Shown: piece after piece, positions 28,650 through 38,222 of the stretch
Layout: every line of letters begins with the position of its first letter
Numbering within the stretch: the stretch's first letter is position 1
Assembly (NCBI RefSeq): GCF_963668385.1
Contig: NZ_OY764327.1
Span: 1,240,001 to 1,304,000, forward strand
DNA: 64,000 bases
Direction: 5' to 3'
From: an uncultured Carboxylicivirga sp.
Lineage (GTDB): Bacteria > Bacteroidota > Bacteroidia > Bacteroidales > Marinilabiliaceae
Translations under genes and position numbers: made by a program
The notes under the pieces: model-generated
Databases searched by the model: none
What the model was told of the DNA's origin: nothing
What the model saw: only the letters and a program-made list of their open reading frames with translations

Positions 28650-29930
28650 ATGAAAAAGTTATTAGCATCCATCAGTGTACTTCTTGTTCCTGTTATAATA
28701 CTTGCTCAAGACTTAGATTATGCCAAAAGCATTATCAAAAAGCTGGCATCTTCAGAATTTAAAGGTCGTGGGTATGTTGAAAATGGCAATGGGATTGCTG
28801 CTAAATTCATCAGCTCAGAATATGCTACGATAGGATTGGAAGCCTTCCAAAAAAATTACTTCCAGCCTTTTAAGATTGATGTTAATACCTTCCCAAATAA
28901 TTTATTCTTCAAAGTGGATAAAGACTTGATGGAGCCAGGTAAAGACTATCTGATTGATCCCATGTCGCCTTCGGTTAAAGGCACATTTGATACCTATCTT
29001 ATCAAAAAACAAGATTTACTGACTGAACAAAAGGTTAAAGAGGCTATACAGAATTCAAGAAACAAGTTGCTTGTCATCGACGAACGAGGTTACTCCTCAG
29101 ACAATAAGGAAGAGATAAAAAAGATAAATGAGTTAATTAATTTCCTGAAATACAATCCACAGTTACCCACAGCAGGCACCATACTACTGACATCGGAAAA
29201 GTTAACCTGGAGTGTTTCTTCCATGCAGGCAAGCAAACCGATTCTGACACTTAAAAAAGATCAGGATTTTCAAATGGGTAACAAAGTGGAATTAAAAGTG
29301 GATGCTAAATTTATTAAGAACTATAAAACGCAAAATATTATTGGATACATAAGAGGACAGGAGGTACCGGACTCATTTTTAGTTGTAACCGCACACTACG
29401 ATCATTTAGGAAAAATGGGCAAAAGTGTCTACATCCCTGGTGCCAATGATAATGCCAGTGGAGTGGCTATGCTGTTAAACCTAGCAAAGTATTTTAAAGA
29501 AAATCCTCCCAAATATTCAATGGCATTTATTTGCCTTGGGGCAGAAGAACTGGGCATACTGGGAGCCAAGTACTATACTGAGCATCCTCTGTTTGATTTA
29601 AGTGCAATAAAGTTTTTGGTGAATTTCGATTTAGCAGGTACCGGAGATGAAGGAATAAAAGTAGTAAATGCAACAGTTCATAAAGAAGCATTTGCTATGC
29701 TCAATGACCTGAACGACGCTAACAATTATCTGGCTTCAGTGCAATCCCGAGGCCCTGCCTGCAACAGCGATCACTGTATGTTTCACGAAAAACAGGTTCC
29801 TTGCTTTTATATCTATACCCTAGGTGGCATTCAGGCTTATCATGATATATATGACAGATACGAAACCTTACCTTTAACGGAATTTGAAGACTATTCAACG
29901 CTTATGATTGATTTCTTTAAAAGCTTTTGA
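28650..29930 (+). CDS. Secreted M28-family zinc aminopeptidase
   Basis: 426 residues with a signal peptide (MKKLLASISVLLVPVIILAQ). Residues 230-420 form the M28 catalytic domain. AHYDHLG supplies the first zinc histidine (H249), GANDNASG the bridging aspartate, and LGAEELGILGAKYY the catalytic Glu and a zinc-binding Glu. The later NFDLAGTGDEG Asp and the final His of QAYHDIYDRYE complete the di-zinc site. An inserted PA-like segment lies between residues 60 and 220. It releases N-terminal amino acids in the periplasm. It appears to be a separate unit. Confidence 0.9.
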   Translation: MKKLLASISVLLVPVIILAQDLDYAKSIIKKLASSEFKGRGYVENGNGIAAKFISSEYATIGLEAFQKNYFQPFKIDVNTFPNNLFFKVDKDLMEPGKDYLIDPMSPSVKGTFDTYLIKKQDLLTEQKVKEAIQNSRNKLLVIDERGYSSDNKEEIKKINELINFLKYNPQLPTAGTILLTSEKLTWSVSSMQASKPILTLKKDQDFQMGNKVELKVDAKFIKNYKTQNIIGYIRGQEVPDSFLVVTAHYDHLGKMGKSVYIPGANDNASGVAMLLNLAKYFKENPPKYSMAFICLGAEELGILGAKYYTEHPLFDLSAIKFLVNFDLAGTGDEGIKVVNATVHKEAFAMLNDLNDANNYLASVQSRGPACNSDHCMFHEKQVPCFYIYTLGGIQAYHDIYDRYETLPLTEFEDYSTLMIDFFKSF

Positions 29931-30044
29931 TTGCTATTTGATCGTACCTCTTGTAGAATGTGATAATCCAAACAACTATTAGATCTTTACTCATTTTGAT
30001 TAATTATTTCTAATTTCACCACTTACCTACTTATTAGTTAACCT

Positions 30045-30710
30045 ATGAAAAAAGCATATCTATTACTTATTGTTGGTTTATTATTACCCATTATTAGCAA
30101 CGCACAGTCAGCCACCAAACTCTTTAACGGTAAAAATCTGGCTGGTTGGTACGCCTTTATTGAAAAGTCAGGGAGACATGATAACGCCGATGAGATCTTT
30201 CAGGTCAATCATAAAATGATTCGTTTATATGGTGATAAAGCTGGTTATCTGATGTCGGAGCCGTCCTTCAAAAACTTTCAACTCACACTTGAATTCAAAT
30301 GGAATACCGACTCAACATTTACAAGAAAGAACAACAGTAAAAATAGTGGAATCATGTACCTTGTTCCAACTGATACACCAGATATGTTATGGCCAAAAGG
30401 CATACAGTTTCAGGTGAAGGAAGGTGCTACCGGTGATTTCATATTGCTCCATAATGTCACACTTCAAATAAATGGTAAAACTGAAGGTCCGGGTGCAAGC
30501 GTGGTAACCAAACGCTTTACCGATGCTACCAAGGCAATTGGCAAATGGAATAAAGTTGTAATATCAGTTGAGGATGGTAAAGTAACTCAGCATCTCAATG
30601 GTCAAATAGTAAATGAAGGTGTTGAGGCTTCTGTAAATGAAGGTAGAGTACTATTACAATATGAAGGCTATCCCATTGATTTTCGAAAAATAGTGATTAA
30701 AGAATTATAA
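30045..30710 (+). CDS. Secreted DUF1080 (3-keto-disaccharide hydrolase / LamG-like) protein
   Basis: 221 residues with a signal peptide ending at NAQS. The body matches DUF1080: KLFNGKNLAGWYAFI, GYLMSEPSFKNFQLTLEFKW, NSGIMYLVPTD, WPKGIQFQVKEGATGDF, and the final FRKIVIKEL. The fold is a concanavalin-type beta-sandwich. Some members hydrolyse 3-keto-glycosides, while others may only bind sugars. No oxidoreductase partner of the 3-keto pathway adjoins it, although a short-chain dehydrogenase lies about 230 bases downstream. Confidence 0.85.
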   Translation: MKKAYLLLIVGLLLPIISNAQSATKLFNGKNLAGWYAFIEKSGRHDNADEIFQVNHKMIRLYGDKAGYLMSEPSFKNFQLTLEFKWNTDSTFTRKNNSKNSGIMYLVPTDTPDMLWPKGIQFQVKEGATGDFILLHNVTLQINGKTEGPGASVVTKRFTDATKAIGKWNKVVISVEDGKVTQHLNGQIVNEGVEASVNEGRVLLQYEGYPIDFRKIVIKEL

Positions 30711-30941
30711 AAGAACTAAACAAAATCAATCGATTAATCCCATCTAAAAAATATAATTACACATAATATTATAGTTCATATAGGGAATTTCCCACTTTTA
30801 AGATTAAAATATCTTAATTTCTAAACTTTTTAGTTTGAGAGAGGTTTCCCTTACAAACAAACGAACACAATGATTCAAATATTCTGATTTGGTTGATCAA
30901 TCGAATCAAAACCTACTTCTATCATTGCTAAATTAAATATT

Positions 30942-31724
30942 ATGAAAGATAATGTTATTATAATTACAGGTGCAGCCAGTGGATTAGGCTATGCAACTGC
31001 CTTAGAACTTGCAGAGAGAGAAGCCAAAGTTACCTTAGTAGATTACAACAAAGAAGCTTTAGAAAAAGCTAAAGACGAAATTCAGAAAGCATTTCCTGAT
31101 GCGCAATTATTGACAGTTGTAGCCGATGTTTCAAATGAAATGCAGGTAGAGAACTATGTGAACGAAACCTTTAAACAATTTGGTAGGATTGATGGCTTAT
31201 ACAACAATGCCGGTATTGAAGGAAAACAAGCTCCCATGGTTGATTACGACATCGATGTATTTAAAAAAGTAATTGACATTAACATTTTGGGGGTTTATTA
31301 TGGAATGCGTTATGTTATTCCAATTATGAAAAAACAAGGGTACGGTCGTATTGTAAATGTTTCATCAGTAGGTGGTATCAGGGCCGTGATAAATCAAACC
31401 GCTTATGTAGCCAGCAAACATGCTGTTAGTGGTATGACAAAAAATGCAGCCATCGAATATGGTAAAGATGGCATTTTAACCAATGCTATTGCCCCAGGTG
31501 CTATTTTAACTCCAATGGTAGCCAATGCTTTTAAAGAAGTAAATGCAACAGATCCTAAATCTGCTGAGAAAGAATATGCTCAACGTAATCCAACCAGAAC
31601 TTTGGGAAGACCCGTTGATGTTGCTAAAGCAGTTGCTTTCTTAATTAGTTCTGACAACGGTTACATTAGTGGTCAAACCATTGCTATTGATGGAGGTGAA
31701 TCAAGACTATACGGAAACGCATAA
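30942..31724 (+). CDS. Short-chain dehydrogenase/reductase (classical SDR)
   Basis: 260 residues. NAD(P)-binding TGAASGLGYATALELA (residues about 8-23), an acidic residue after the second strand (LVDYN) suggesting NAD(H), NNAGIEG, catalytic serine in NVSSVGG, and YVASKHAVSG with the Tyr-x-x-x-Lys pair. The C-terminal GQTIAIDGG is typical of glucose 1-dehydrogenase-like and 3-oxoacyl-ACP reductase-like enzymes. The substrate cannot be read from sequence. Cytoplasmic, followed by a terminator. Confidence 0.92.
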   Translation: MKDNVIIITGAASGLGYATALELAEREAKVTLVDYNKEALEKAKDEIQKAFPDAQLLTVVADVSNEMQVENYVNETFKQFGRIDGLYNNAGIEGKQAPMVDYDIDVFKKVIDINILGVYYGMRYVIPIMKKQGYGRIVNVSSVGGIRAVINQTAYVASKHAVSGMTKNAAIEYGKDGILTNAIAPGAILTPMVANAFKEVNATDPKSAEKEYAQRNPTRTLGRPVDVAKAVAFLISSDNGYISGQTIAIDGGESRLYGNA

Positions 31725-31751
31725 TTCTTTTTTATTCTTTATAATAACCAT

Positions 31752-31783
31752 AAAGGCTGTCTTATATGAGATGGCCTTTTTTA
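31752..31783 (+). terminator. Terminator of the SDR gene
   Basis: AAGGC / GCCTT with an inner TCT/AGA pairing (31753-31777), then six Ts. Confidence 0.65.
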
Positions 31784-31881
31784 TAATGCACTGCTTCATT
31801 GACACTTATATTCACTACTTTCTACTGTCTTGAAAATAATAACTACATTTACGTCATTAATAATTTAATAAACAATATTCT

Positions 31882-32031
31882 ATGATTTTAGGAGTATGCC
31901 AATGGCTAAGTAGTAAATTAGGTTGGGACGTAAAATTAATTAGAATTGCCTTTGTTATTGCAGCATTATTTTTTGCAACAGGAGTTGGTCTTTATTTAAT
32001 TTTATGGTTGGTTAAAATGTTTTCAAAATAA
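31882..32031 (+). CDS. PspC-domain mini-protein, 49 aa
   Basis: A short frame: MILGVCQWLSSKLGWDVKLI, then a single hydrophobic segment IAFVIAALFFATGVGLYLIL and WLVKMFSK. The GVCxxLaxxxgwdxxlvRiafv pattern is the PspC (phage-shock protein C) domain, here standing alone as is common in Bacteroidota. It would be a small inner-membrane protein linked to envelope stress or to regulation of partners. It is separated from neighbours by terminators on both sides. Confidence 0.82.
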   Translation: MILGVCQWLSSKLGWDVKLIRIAFVIAALFFATGVGLYLILWLVKMFSK

Positions 32032-32040
32032 AAAAACGAA

Positions 32041-32063
32041 AGCCGGATAGCTAACATCCGGCT
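32041..32063 (-). terminator. Terminator hairpin between pspC and the NTF2-like gene
   Basis: A perfect 8-bp stem AGCCGGAT (32041-32048) / ATCCGGCT (32056-32063). The T-run lies on the minus strand (A-run 32030-32036 on plus), so it chiefly terminates the minus-strand gene; it may also halt pspC. Confidence 0.7.
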
Positions 32064-32158
32064 AATTATACCATATTTCAAATAACTTCCGTCATATTTT
32101 CTTCGATGAGACAACTGATAATGTAACGAATAGAAAATCTAAAAGAACTATCTTATCA

Positions 32159-32611
32159 TTACGAACGTTGCATCCTTCTGTCAATTTTTTCAATCAACTC
32201 ATTGGAAGGAATACATCCCCAATTCACAAAATCCATTTTCCATTCGTTGTGAATAGTTACCCAATTAATGGTAACCCTATAAGCCATTGTTTTTGAAAAC
32301 AAAGGTTCGTAAAACTCCTCAATACTGGTTGCTGTATTTGCATCATGATTCACTCTAACAATTCTCTTATCAATCATGTAATTCAAATCTTGATTTAAAG
32401 CACTGGCATATTCTGCTGTTTCTTTAATAAAGCCATATTTATCTACAATCTCAGCTTGATCAGTTCCCATATAAAGCATTTCTTCGCTCATCATATCACT
32501 TATCGTATCCATATCCCATGATTTAAATGCCCGATGAAATTTATCCAGTAAAGTACTTATCTCACGCTGAATAACATTTAAATCAATCCTTTCGTTATGC
32601 GTCGCTTTCAT
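32159..32611 (-). CDS. NTF2-like (SnoaL/DUF4440-type) small protein
   Basis: 150 residues, soluble. The N-terminal helix ISTLLDKFHRAFKSWDMDTISDMMSEE followed by strands (MAYRVTINWVTIHNEWKMDFVNWG) is the cone-shaped NTF2-like layout found in SnoaL and DUF4440 proteins. No catalytic residues can be assigned; such proteins bind small hydrophobic ligands or act as isomerases and hydrolases. Its role is unknown. Confidence 0.65.
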   Translation of the reverse strand: MKATHNERIDLNVIQREISTLLDKFHRAFKSWDMDTISDMMSEEMLYMGTDQAEIVDKYGFIKETAEYASALNQDLNYMIDKRIVRVNHDANTATSIEEFYEPLFSKTMAYRVTINWVTIHNEWKMDFVNWGCIPSNELIEKIDRRMQRS

Positions 32612-32697
32612 ATCGTCTAATTTTAGTAACCAATAAAATCCATTTTTAAATAAGTTACTATCATTAGTAATGTGTTGTCAATAGCTAATCATCTGAA

Positions 32698-32728
32698 TCA
32701 AAAAAGAGGCCTTGATAATCAAGACCTC
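32698..32728 (-). terminator. Terminator of aqpZ
   Basis: On the minus strand GAGGTCTTGAT-T-ATCAAGGCCTC (32728-32706) forms a long stem with one G-T pair, followed by a T-run (32705-32698). Confidence 0.85.
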
Positions 32729-32751
32729 CCTTTGTATAACGTTTTTCTCTA

Positions 32752-33426
32752 CTATGATTTCATTGCTTTATAAATAAGTGCTCCAACAGCAGCTCCGGCA
32801 ATTGGTATTACAATAAACAACCAAAGCTGAGCCAAAGCCCAATCGCCAACAAACAAAGCCTGACTTAAACTACGTGCAGGGTTAACTGAGGTATTGGTTA
32901 CAGGAATGCTAATCAGGTGAATTAACGTTAGTGTTAAACCAATTGCAATTCCACCAAACCCTTTAGGTGCAGCATCGTCTGTTGCTCCCATAATTACAAT
33001 CAAAAAAATCATGGTCATTACAAATTCCGAAACTATGGCAGCTATCATACTGTAGCCTCCCGGCGAATGTTCACCATACCCATTGGCAGCAAATCCACCA
33101 ATTTCACTTCCGTTACCTGTTGCAATAACATATAACACACCGGCTGCAATAATCGCTCCCACACACTGTGAGATTATGTATGGAACAACATCTTTTTTGT
33201 CCATACGTCCTCCCACCCATAATCCAACAGTAACTGCCGGATTAAGATGAGCACCCGATATGTGCCCAATGCCATATGCCATTGTTAATACTGACAGACC
33301 AAAGGCTAAAGATACGCCCAACAGTCCAATTCCTACATCAGGGAAGGCAGCTGCTAAAACAGCACTTCCACAACCTCCTAAAACAAGCCAGAAAGTGCCA
33401 AAGAACTCAGCTAAATACTTTTTCAT
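32752..33426 (-). CDS. aqpZ: Aquaporin Z-type water channel
   Basis: 224 residues, six transmembrane helices. The two pore motifs [12 protein letters not shown] and [13 protein letters not shown] supply the paired NPA boxes, and [20 protein letters not shown] is the typical AqpZ start. The arginine directly after the second NPA is the selectivity-filter residue. It passes water, and possibly small solutes, across the inner membrane. Upstream, 33427-33587 holds no gene. The neighbour is a solute symporter on the same strand but at some distance, so co-transcription is uncertain. Confidence 0.96.
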   Translation of the reverse strand: MKKYLAEFFGTFWLVLGGCGSAVLAAAFPDVGIGLLGVSLAFGLSVLTMAYGIGHISGAHLNPAVTVGLWVGGRMDKKDVVPYIISQCVGAIIAAGVLYVIATGNGSEIGGFAANGYGEHSPGGYSMIAAIVSEFVMTMIFLIVIMGATDDAAPKGFGGIAIGLTLTLIHLISIPVTNTSVNPARSLSQALFVGDWALAQLWLFIVIPIAGAAVGALIYKAMKS

Positions 33427-33587
33427 TATTCATAATTTGGGTTACCCTACTCATAAGGCTTTTCGGTTCGGCCCCGTTTTTAATGTGGTTTCGGTTTCCA
33501 CAGGCTTATAAATTTCAAATAATTATCTGTAATTGGCAACCCACAAATTAAACTTTACAAAAATTATACAGTATTATATGATAATTT

Positions 33588-34799
33588 CTATTTATTAAAT
33601 TTATCTACAATAACGGCACACGCTGCATCTCCGGTAATATTAAACATGGTACGAAGCATATCAAACACACGATCCAATGCATATAATAAAGGTAAGCCGG
33701 CAATTGGAATATCGGCAGCAACCAATACAGCAATTACCAGTAATGATGGCCCCGGAACACCAGCCTGTCCAATGGAACCAACTGTTGATGTCATAATAAT
33801 AGCCAAATACTGTGTCATTGTTAAATCATGACCAAACAACTGAGCAAAAAAGACAGCCACTAAAGCATAATACATAGCACTTCCGGTCATGTTAATGGTT
33901 GCACCAAGAGGCAATACAAAACCAGTTGTAGCTTTGGTAACTTCTAACTCTTCTTCGCAAATCTCCATGTTAATTGGTAATGTGGCCATCGATGAGCTGG
34001 TTGATAAAGCCACAATTTGCGCCTTTGTCATTTTTCCTAAGAATTTCCTTATCGAAGTTTTAGAAAATAGTTTCAAAGTTAGAGGATACATTACCAATAA
34101 AATAATTGCCCCTCCTAACAAATTTACCCAAAGTAAATCAAGTACCATAGTAAGTAAATCAAAACCAAATGCGCCAATTGACGATGCCATCAAGCCAAAT
34201 ACACCAACAGGAGCAGTCCACATCACTATTTTAATCATCCAGATTAAGGCTTCAATCAGGTAATTCATACCATTCATTAAAGGAGCTTTTTTGTCTTTTG
34301 GCAAGGTTGAAATACCAATTCCCAAAAACAACCCAAAGAAAATAATTTGCAAAATATTACCACTTACCAATGATTCGATTGGATTTTCAGGTATAATACT
34401 TATTATTATGTCCCAAAATCCGGTATCAGTATGTTCTGGAGCGACCTCTTGCGGAAACATAGCCAATACTTTTTCGAGCTCTAAGCCACGACCTGGACCA
34501 AATATTTCACCCAATAATAAACCTAACGATACCGAAATAATAGTTGTTCCTAAAAAATAGGCAATGGTGCTAATTCCAATTTTTCCTGCCGATTTGGTAG
34601 CTCCTAACGAGGCTGCTCCTGCAATAATTGATATTGCAACCAATGGTACTACCAGCATTTTAATTAACTGTATAAATACGTCACCTAAGGGAGAGAATAT
34701 GGCCGCATCAGGTCCCATAAAAACACCCACTGCCACCCCAATAACCATGGCCACTAAAATCTGAAATCCTAAATTCTTGATAAGCTTTTTAAAAGTCAT
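33588..34799 (-). CDS. Dicarboxylate/amino acid:cation symporter (DAACS, GltP/DctA-like)
   Basis: 403 residues with about eight transmembrane helices and two re-entrant loops. Family markers are the serine-rich loop ALSTSSSMATLPINME, VLPLGATINMTGSAMYY (usual NMDG, here NMTG), and VGSIGQAGVPGPSLLVIAVL in the second hairpin. Length and motifs fit a Na+- or H+-coupled carrier of glutamate, aspartate or C4-dicarboxylates. The NMTG change affects the conserved Asn-Met-Asp segment near the cation site and might alter coupling. Confidence 0.92.
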   Translation of the reverse strand: MTFKKLIKNLGFQILVAMVIGVAVGVFMGPDAAIFSPLGDVFIQLIKMLVVPLVAISIIAGAASLGATKSAGKIGISTIAYFLGTTIISVSLGLLLGEIFGPGRGLELEKVLAMFPQEVAPEHTDTGFWDIIISIIPENPIESLVSGNILQIIFFGLFLGIGISTLPKDKKAPLMNGMNYLIEALIWMIKIVMWTAPVGVFGLMASSIGAFGFDLLTMVLDLLWVNLLGGAIILLVMYPLTLKLFSKTSIRKFLGKMTKAQIVALSTSSSMATLPINMEICEEELEVTKATTGFVLPLGATINMTGSAMYYALVAVFFAQLFGHDLTMTQYLAIIMTSTVGSIGQAGVPGPSLLVIAVLVAADIPIAGLPLLYALDRVFDMLRTMFNITGDAACAVIVDKFNK

Positions 34800-34921
34800 T
34801 CTATTGTAATATGATTTGTTTTTTGTTGTCGCATAATTAAGTAGGAATACTTATTATCAAAACGCAATAAATTTAATGCTATTGCATCGTATTTCCATTC
34901 CTAAAAAACGCGTTTTATTCC

Positions 34922-34929
34922 TATCTTTG
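34922..34929 (+). promoter_or_regulatory. Predicted -7 box of dnaG
   Basis: TATCTTTG matches TAnnTTTG 44 bases ahead of the dnaG ATG. No good -33 TTTG is visible 19 bases upstream. Confidence 0.4.
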
Positions 34930-34973
34930 TCAGCTGCATCTGCACTTATTCAAAAATAATACCATAAAATTAA

Positions 34974-36920
34974 ATGATTGATCAGGTAACCATAGATAAA
35001 GTATTGGAAACCGCCAACAGCCAGATTGTTGAAGTGGTATCTGACTATGTTACCTTGCGTCGTAGAGGAATCAATTATTTAGGTAATTGTCCGTTTCATA
35101 ACGAAAAAACACCTTCGTTTACCGTTTCACCGCATAAAGGTATTTTTAAATGTTTTGGTTGTGGTGAGGGAGGAAATGCCCTTAACTTTATTATGAAACA
35201 CGACCAACTTTCGTTTGTTGAAGCAATAAAAGCATTGGGTAAAAAGTTCAACATTGAAGTTGAAGAAGAAGAATATTCGCCAGAACAACAGAAGCAACGC
35301 AACGAACGAGAGAGTATGATGCTAGTAAGTGAGTTTGCGGGTAAGTATTTTACCAAAATACTGAACGAAACAGATGAAGGTAAGTCAGTTGGATTAGGTT
35401 ATTTCCGTGGTCGTGGATTCCGCGACGACATCATAAATAAGTTTGACCTTGGTTATTCGCCCGAAAAAAAGGATGCACTTACAAGCGAGGCAACTAAAAA
35501 AGGATACAGAATTGAATATCTCGAGAAAACAGGTTTAACCATTGTTCGAGACGATTATCAGGCCGACCGTTTTAGAGGGCGTGTTATGTTTCCCATTCAC
35601 AGTTTGGCGGGTAAAGTAATTGCTTTTGGAGGGAGAATTCTTAAAACGGATAAAAAAACAGCCAAATACCTGAATTCACCCGAATCGGAAATTTATCACA
35701 AGAGCCGTGTTTTATATGGTATTTATCAAGCAAAACAAGAAATAACCCGTCAGGATAATTGTTATTTGGTTGAAGGTTATACCGATGTTTTATCTTTTCA
35801 TCAGGCCGGTATAACCAATGTAGTAGCTTCGTCGGGTACGGCTTTAACACCCGATCAAATAAGATTGATTGCCCGTTTTACCAAAAATATCACCATTATT
35901 TACGATGGTGACCCTGCAGGTCTTAAGGCTTCGCTTCGAGGAATTGATTTGGTTTTAGCCGAAGGGATGAATGTTAAAGTTCTGCTATTACCCGATGGTG
36001 AGGATCCGGATACATTTGCCAAAGAGCGTAGCGAAGAAGTATTAACTCAGTATATTCAAGATAATCAACAGGATTTTATCAAGTTTAAAACATCGCTTCT
36101 TTTAGAAGATGCTCAAAACGATCCAATAAAAAGAGCACAACTCATTCAGGACATTGTAAGAAGTATTTCAACAATTCCAGATTCGATCATTCGCTCGGTA
36201 TATATGAAAGAATGTAGTAATCTGTTGAAAGTTGACGAACGAGTACTTGTACAAGAAATAGGTAAGCTTCAGCGTAAAAAAGTGGAAGAAAACTTCCGCA
36301 GAAACACCACGTCAAACGAGCGTCCAGTTAATTATCAGCCAACCAATACAGCTCAACAAACTCCATCAAATGCAAATCCATTTGAGTTAGAAGAAAGAGA
36401 AGTTTTGCGTTTTATGGTGAAGCATGGCGAAAAACTACTATCTGATTTAACGGAAGATGGACAACAAGTTACGGTTGGCCAATATATCATACATGAATTA
36501 AAGCAAGACGATTTATTAAGCATTAATCCTCTTTATAATAAGATGATGGAATCGTATAAATCAGTTTGCCACGATCCTAATGTTATTGCACAAAAGTTCT
36601 TTGTTAATAATTCCGATACCGATTTAAGTCGTTTGGCTTCTGATCTAATTGGAAAAGAATATCAATTGAGTCGTATTCACGAGAAATTTGGTAAAGTCAC
36701 TCACGAAGAAGAAATTTATCAGGAATTGGTAATGAAAATAGTGGCTGAGCTAAAATGGAAAAAAGTAAAAATTGTTTTAAAAGAAAAACGAGCTCAATTA
36801 CAACAAATTGGCATAAGTGGAACCGAAGAACAATTAATGGAATTAATGCAAGAAATTAATACCTGGCAAAAGGTATTAGCACATATATCAAAAGAATTAG
36901 GCGGTAGAACCATAGTTTAA
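34974..36920 (+). CDS. dnaG: DNA primase DnaG
   Basis: 648 residues. CHC2-type zinc finger at about 38-65 (CPFHNEKTPSF...FKCFGCGEGG), then the catalytic core with LGYFRGRGF and RFRGRVMFPI. The TOPRIM domain has NCYLVEGYTDVLSFHQAG and IIYDGDPAGLKAS carrying the metal-binding Glu/Asp residues. The C-terminal 180 residues form the helicase-interacting domain. It makes RNA primers at the replication fork with DnaB. The length is typical of Bacteroidota. The NimA-like gene follows after 11 bases. Confidence 0.97.
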   Translation: MIDQVTIDKVLETANSQIVEVVSDYVTLRRRGINYLGNCPFHNEKTPSFTVSPHKGIFKCFGCGEGGNALNFIMKHDQLSFVEAIKALGKKFNIEVEEEEYSPEQQKQRNERESMMLVSEFAGKYFTKILNETDEGKSVGLGYFRGRGFRDDIINKFDLGYSPEKKDALTSEATKKGYRIEYLEKTGLTIVRDDYQADRFRGRVMFPIHSLAGKVIAFGGRILKTDKKTAKYLNSPESEIYHKSRVLYGIYQAKQEITRQDNCYLVEGYTDVLSFHQAGITNVVASSGTALTPDQIRLIARFTKNITIIYDGDPAGLKASLRGIDLVLAEGMNVKVLLLPDGEDPDTFAKERSEEVLTQYIQDNQQDFIKFKTSLLLEDAQNDPIKRAQLIQDIVRSISTIPDSIIRSVYMKECSNLLKVDERVLVQEIGKLQRKKVEENFRRNTTSNERPVNYQPTNTAQQTPSNANPFELEEREVLRFMVKHGEKLLSDLTEDGQQVTVGQYIIHELKQDDLLSINPLYNKMMESYKSVCHDPNVIAQKFFVNNSDTDLSRLASDLIGKEYQLSRIHEKFGKVTHEEEIYQELVMKIVAELKWKKVKIVLKEKRAQLQQIGISGTEEQLMELMQEINTWQKVLAHISKELGGRTIV

Positions 36921-36931
36921 AATCATATCAC

Positions 36932-37459
36932 ATGCAAACTCTTAACCATAAAGACATTGAAGTTATTGAAGCTATTATCCGAAAGTGCGACATCTGTTTT
37001 GTTGGAGTAGTAGATCCGGAAAACAAACCTTACGTTCTTCCAATGAACTACGGGTATAAAGATCAGGTAATTTATCTTCACTCAGCTCCCGAAGGACGCA
37101 TTATTGATATATTAAATAATAACAATAATATATGTGTGACCTTCTCAACCGATAACGAACTGGTATTTCAGCATCCAGAAGTAGCTTGTAGTTACCGTAT
37201 GAAATCCAAAAGTGTGGTTGCAATGGGTAAAGTTGAGTTTGTAGAAGATATGGACGAAAAGCGCGAAGCTCTTAATATATTAATGAAAACCTACAGTGAA
37301 AAAGAGTTTAAATACAGCGATCCTGCAGTTAAAAATGTGAAGATATGGAAAGTAGCCATGGATGAAGTAAGCTGTAAAGAATTTGGAGCGCCGCACGACG
37401 AATATAAACTTAAACGTAATCTGGAAGAATTAAAAAATCATCCAAAGAACAAAGCATAA
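36932..37459 (+). CDS. Pyridoxamine 5'-phosphate oxidase-like flavoprotein (NimA family)
   Basis: 175 residues. The split-barrel FMN-binding fold is suggested by CDICFVGVVDPENKPYVLPMNYGY, VIYLHSAPEGRIIDIL and YRMKSKSVVAMGKVEFV. This arrangement matches the Pyridox_ox_2/NimA group, whose members include nitroimidazole-reducing resistance proteins and many uncharacterised flavin or heme enzymes. It lies 11 bases behind dnaG. The physiological substrate is unknown. Confidence 0.85.
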   Translation: MQTLNHKDIEVIEAIIRKCDICFVGVVDPENKPYVLPMNYGYKDQVIYLHSAPEGRIIDILNNNNNICVTFSTDNELVFQHPEVACSYRMKSKSVVAMGKVEFVEDMDEKREALNILMKTYSEKEFKYSDPAVKNVKIWKVAMDEVSCKEFGAPHDEYKLKRNLEELKNHPKNKA

Positions 37460-37520
37460 ATTTGGATTAACCTATTCCCTAATTTATATTTGAATCACTA
37501 AACCTCAGTAATTTAACTTT

Positions 37521-38213
37521 ATGAAGAAGGCATTTTTATTAATAATTGCCTCATTTTTATTTTTTGTAAGTAATGCGCAATTAAAAAAAGAGGATAAATA
37601 CAAAGTAATTTACAATCAAGGATTTAACAACGACAAATCCACTGTAGATTTTGAATATTCTAATGCTGATAAATGGTTAATCAGTAAACAAGGGAAGCCA
37701 GGCAAATCGCTTAAGTGTTTAGGAAAAGGAGAATACACTACCGAAAACGGATCACCCGAAATTCTTGCAATCCTAAAAGATTATGAAGTTTCGGACTTTA
37801 TTTTAGAAATGACCATTCAGCAAAACGGTAAAAATTTTGGTTTACTTGATTTTTGCGTTTTTTATGGAGTTAAAGATAAAGAACATTATCAATATGCTCA
37901 GATTGCAGGACATGCAGATAAAAAAACCTACAAAATATTTGAAGTAAACGGTGATAAACCACACACCATTGGACAAAACAAAAACGATGGTGTATTATGG
38001 GGAATTAATCAATGGCACCAATTAAAGGTTGTTCGTAATACTCAGGATAAATCGCTTAAAGTTTATTTTAACAATGAGTTAATCTTAGAAACTGATAACG
38101 ATGTTGTTAATTCGGGTTTAATTGGTTTTGGTTCAACCAACAGTGCTATAAAAGTTGATAACATTAAATTAATGGCACCTAATTACACCGAAAACAACAT
38201 CCAAATTTTCTAA
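37521..38213 (+). CDS. Secreted concanavalin-fold (DUF1080/LamG-like) protein
   Basis: 230 residues with a signal peptide (MKKAFLLIIASFLFFVSNAQ). The strand-rich body includes DFILEMTIQQNGKNFGLLDFCV, QWHQLKVVRNTQDKSLKVYFN and GLIGFGSTNSAIKVDNIKLMAP, the typical ending of a concanavalin-type lectin/glucanase sandwich. No catalytic pair is recognised. Probably a periplasmic or surface sugar-binding protein. The next gene begins 9 bases downstream, so the two may be co-transcribed although their roles look unrelated. Confidence 0.65.
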   Translation: MKKAFLLIIASFLFFVSNAQLKKEDKYKVIYNQGFNNDKSTVDFEYSNADKWLISKQGKPGKSLKCLGKGEYTTENGSPEILAILKDYEVSDFILEMTIQQNGKNFGLLDFCVFYGVKDKEHYQYAQIAGHADKKTYKIFEVNGDKPHTIGQNKNDGVLWGINQWHQLKVVRNTQDKSLKVYFNNELILETDNDVVNSGLIGFGSTNSAIKVDNIKLMAPNYTENNIQIF

Positions 38214-38222
38214 CAGCAAACT

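Noticed and set aside
33427-33587. GC-richer patch (gggttaccc... ggttcggccccg) that looked like a tRNA or riboswitch fragment
   Set aside because: No cloverleaf pairing or known aptamer core could be built.
33646-34764. Chain of plus-strand open frames opposite the symporter gene
   Set aside because: They tile the complement of a membrane protein gene, are Ile/Pro/Thr-rich antisense products and have no start signals.
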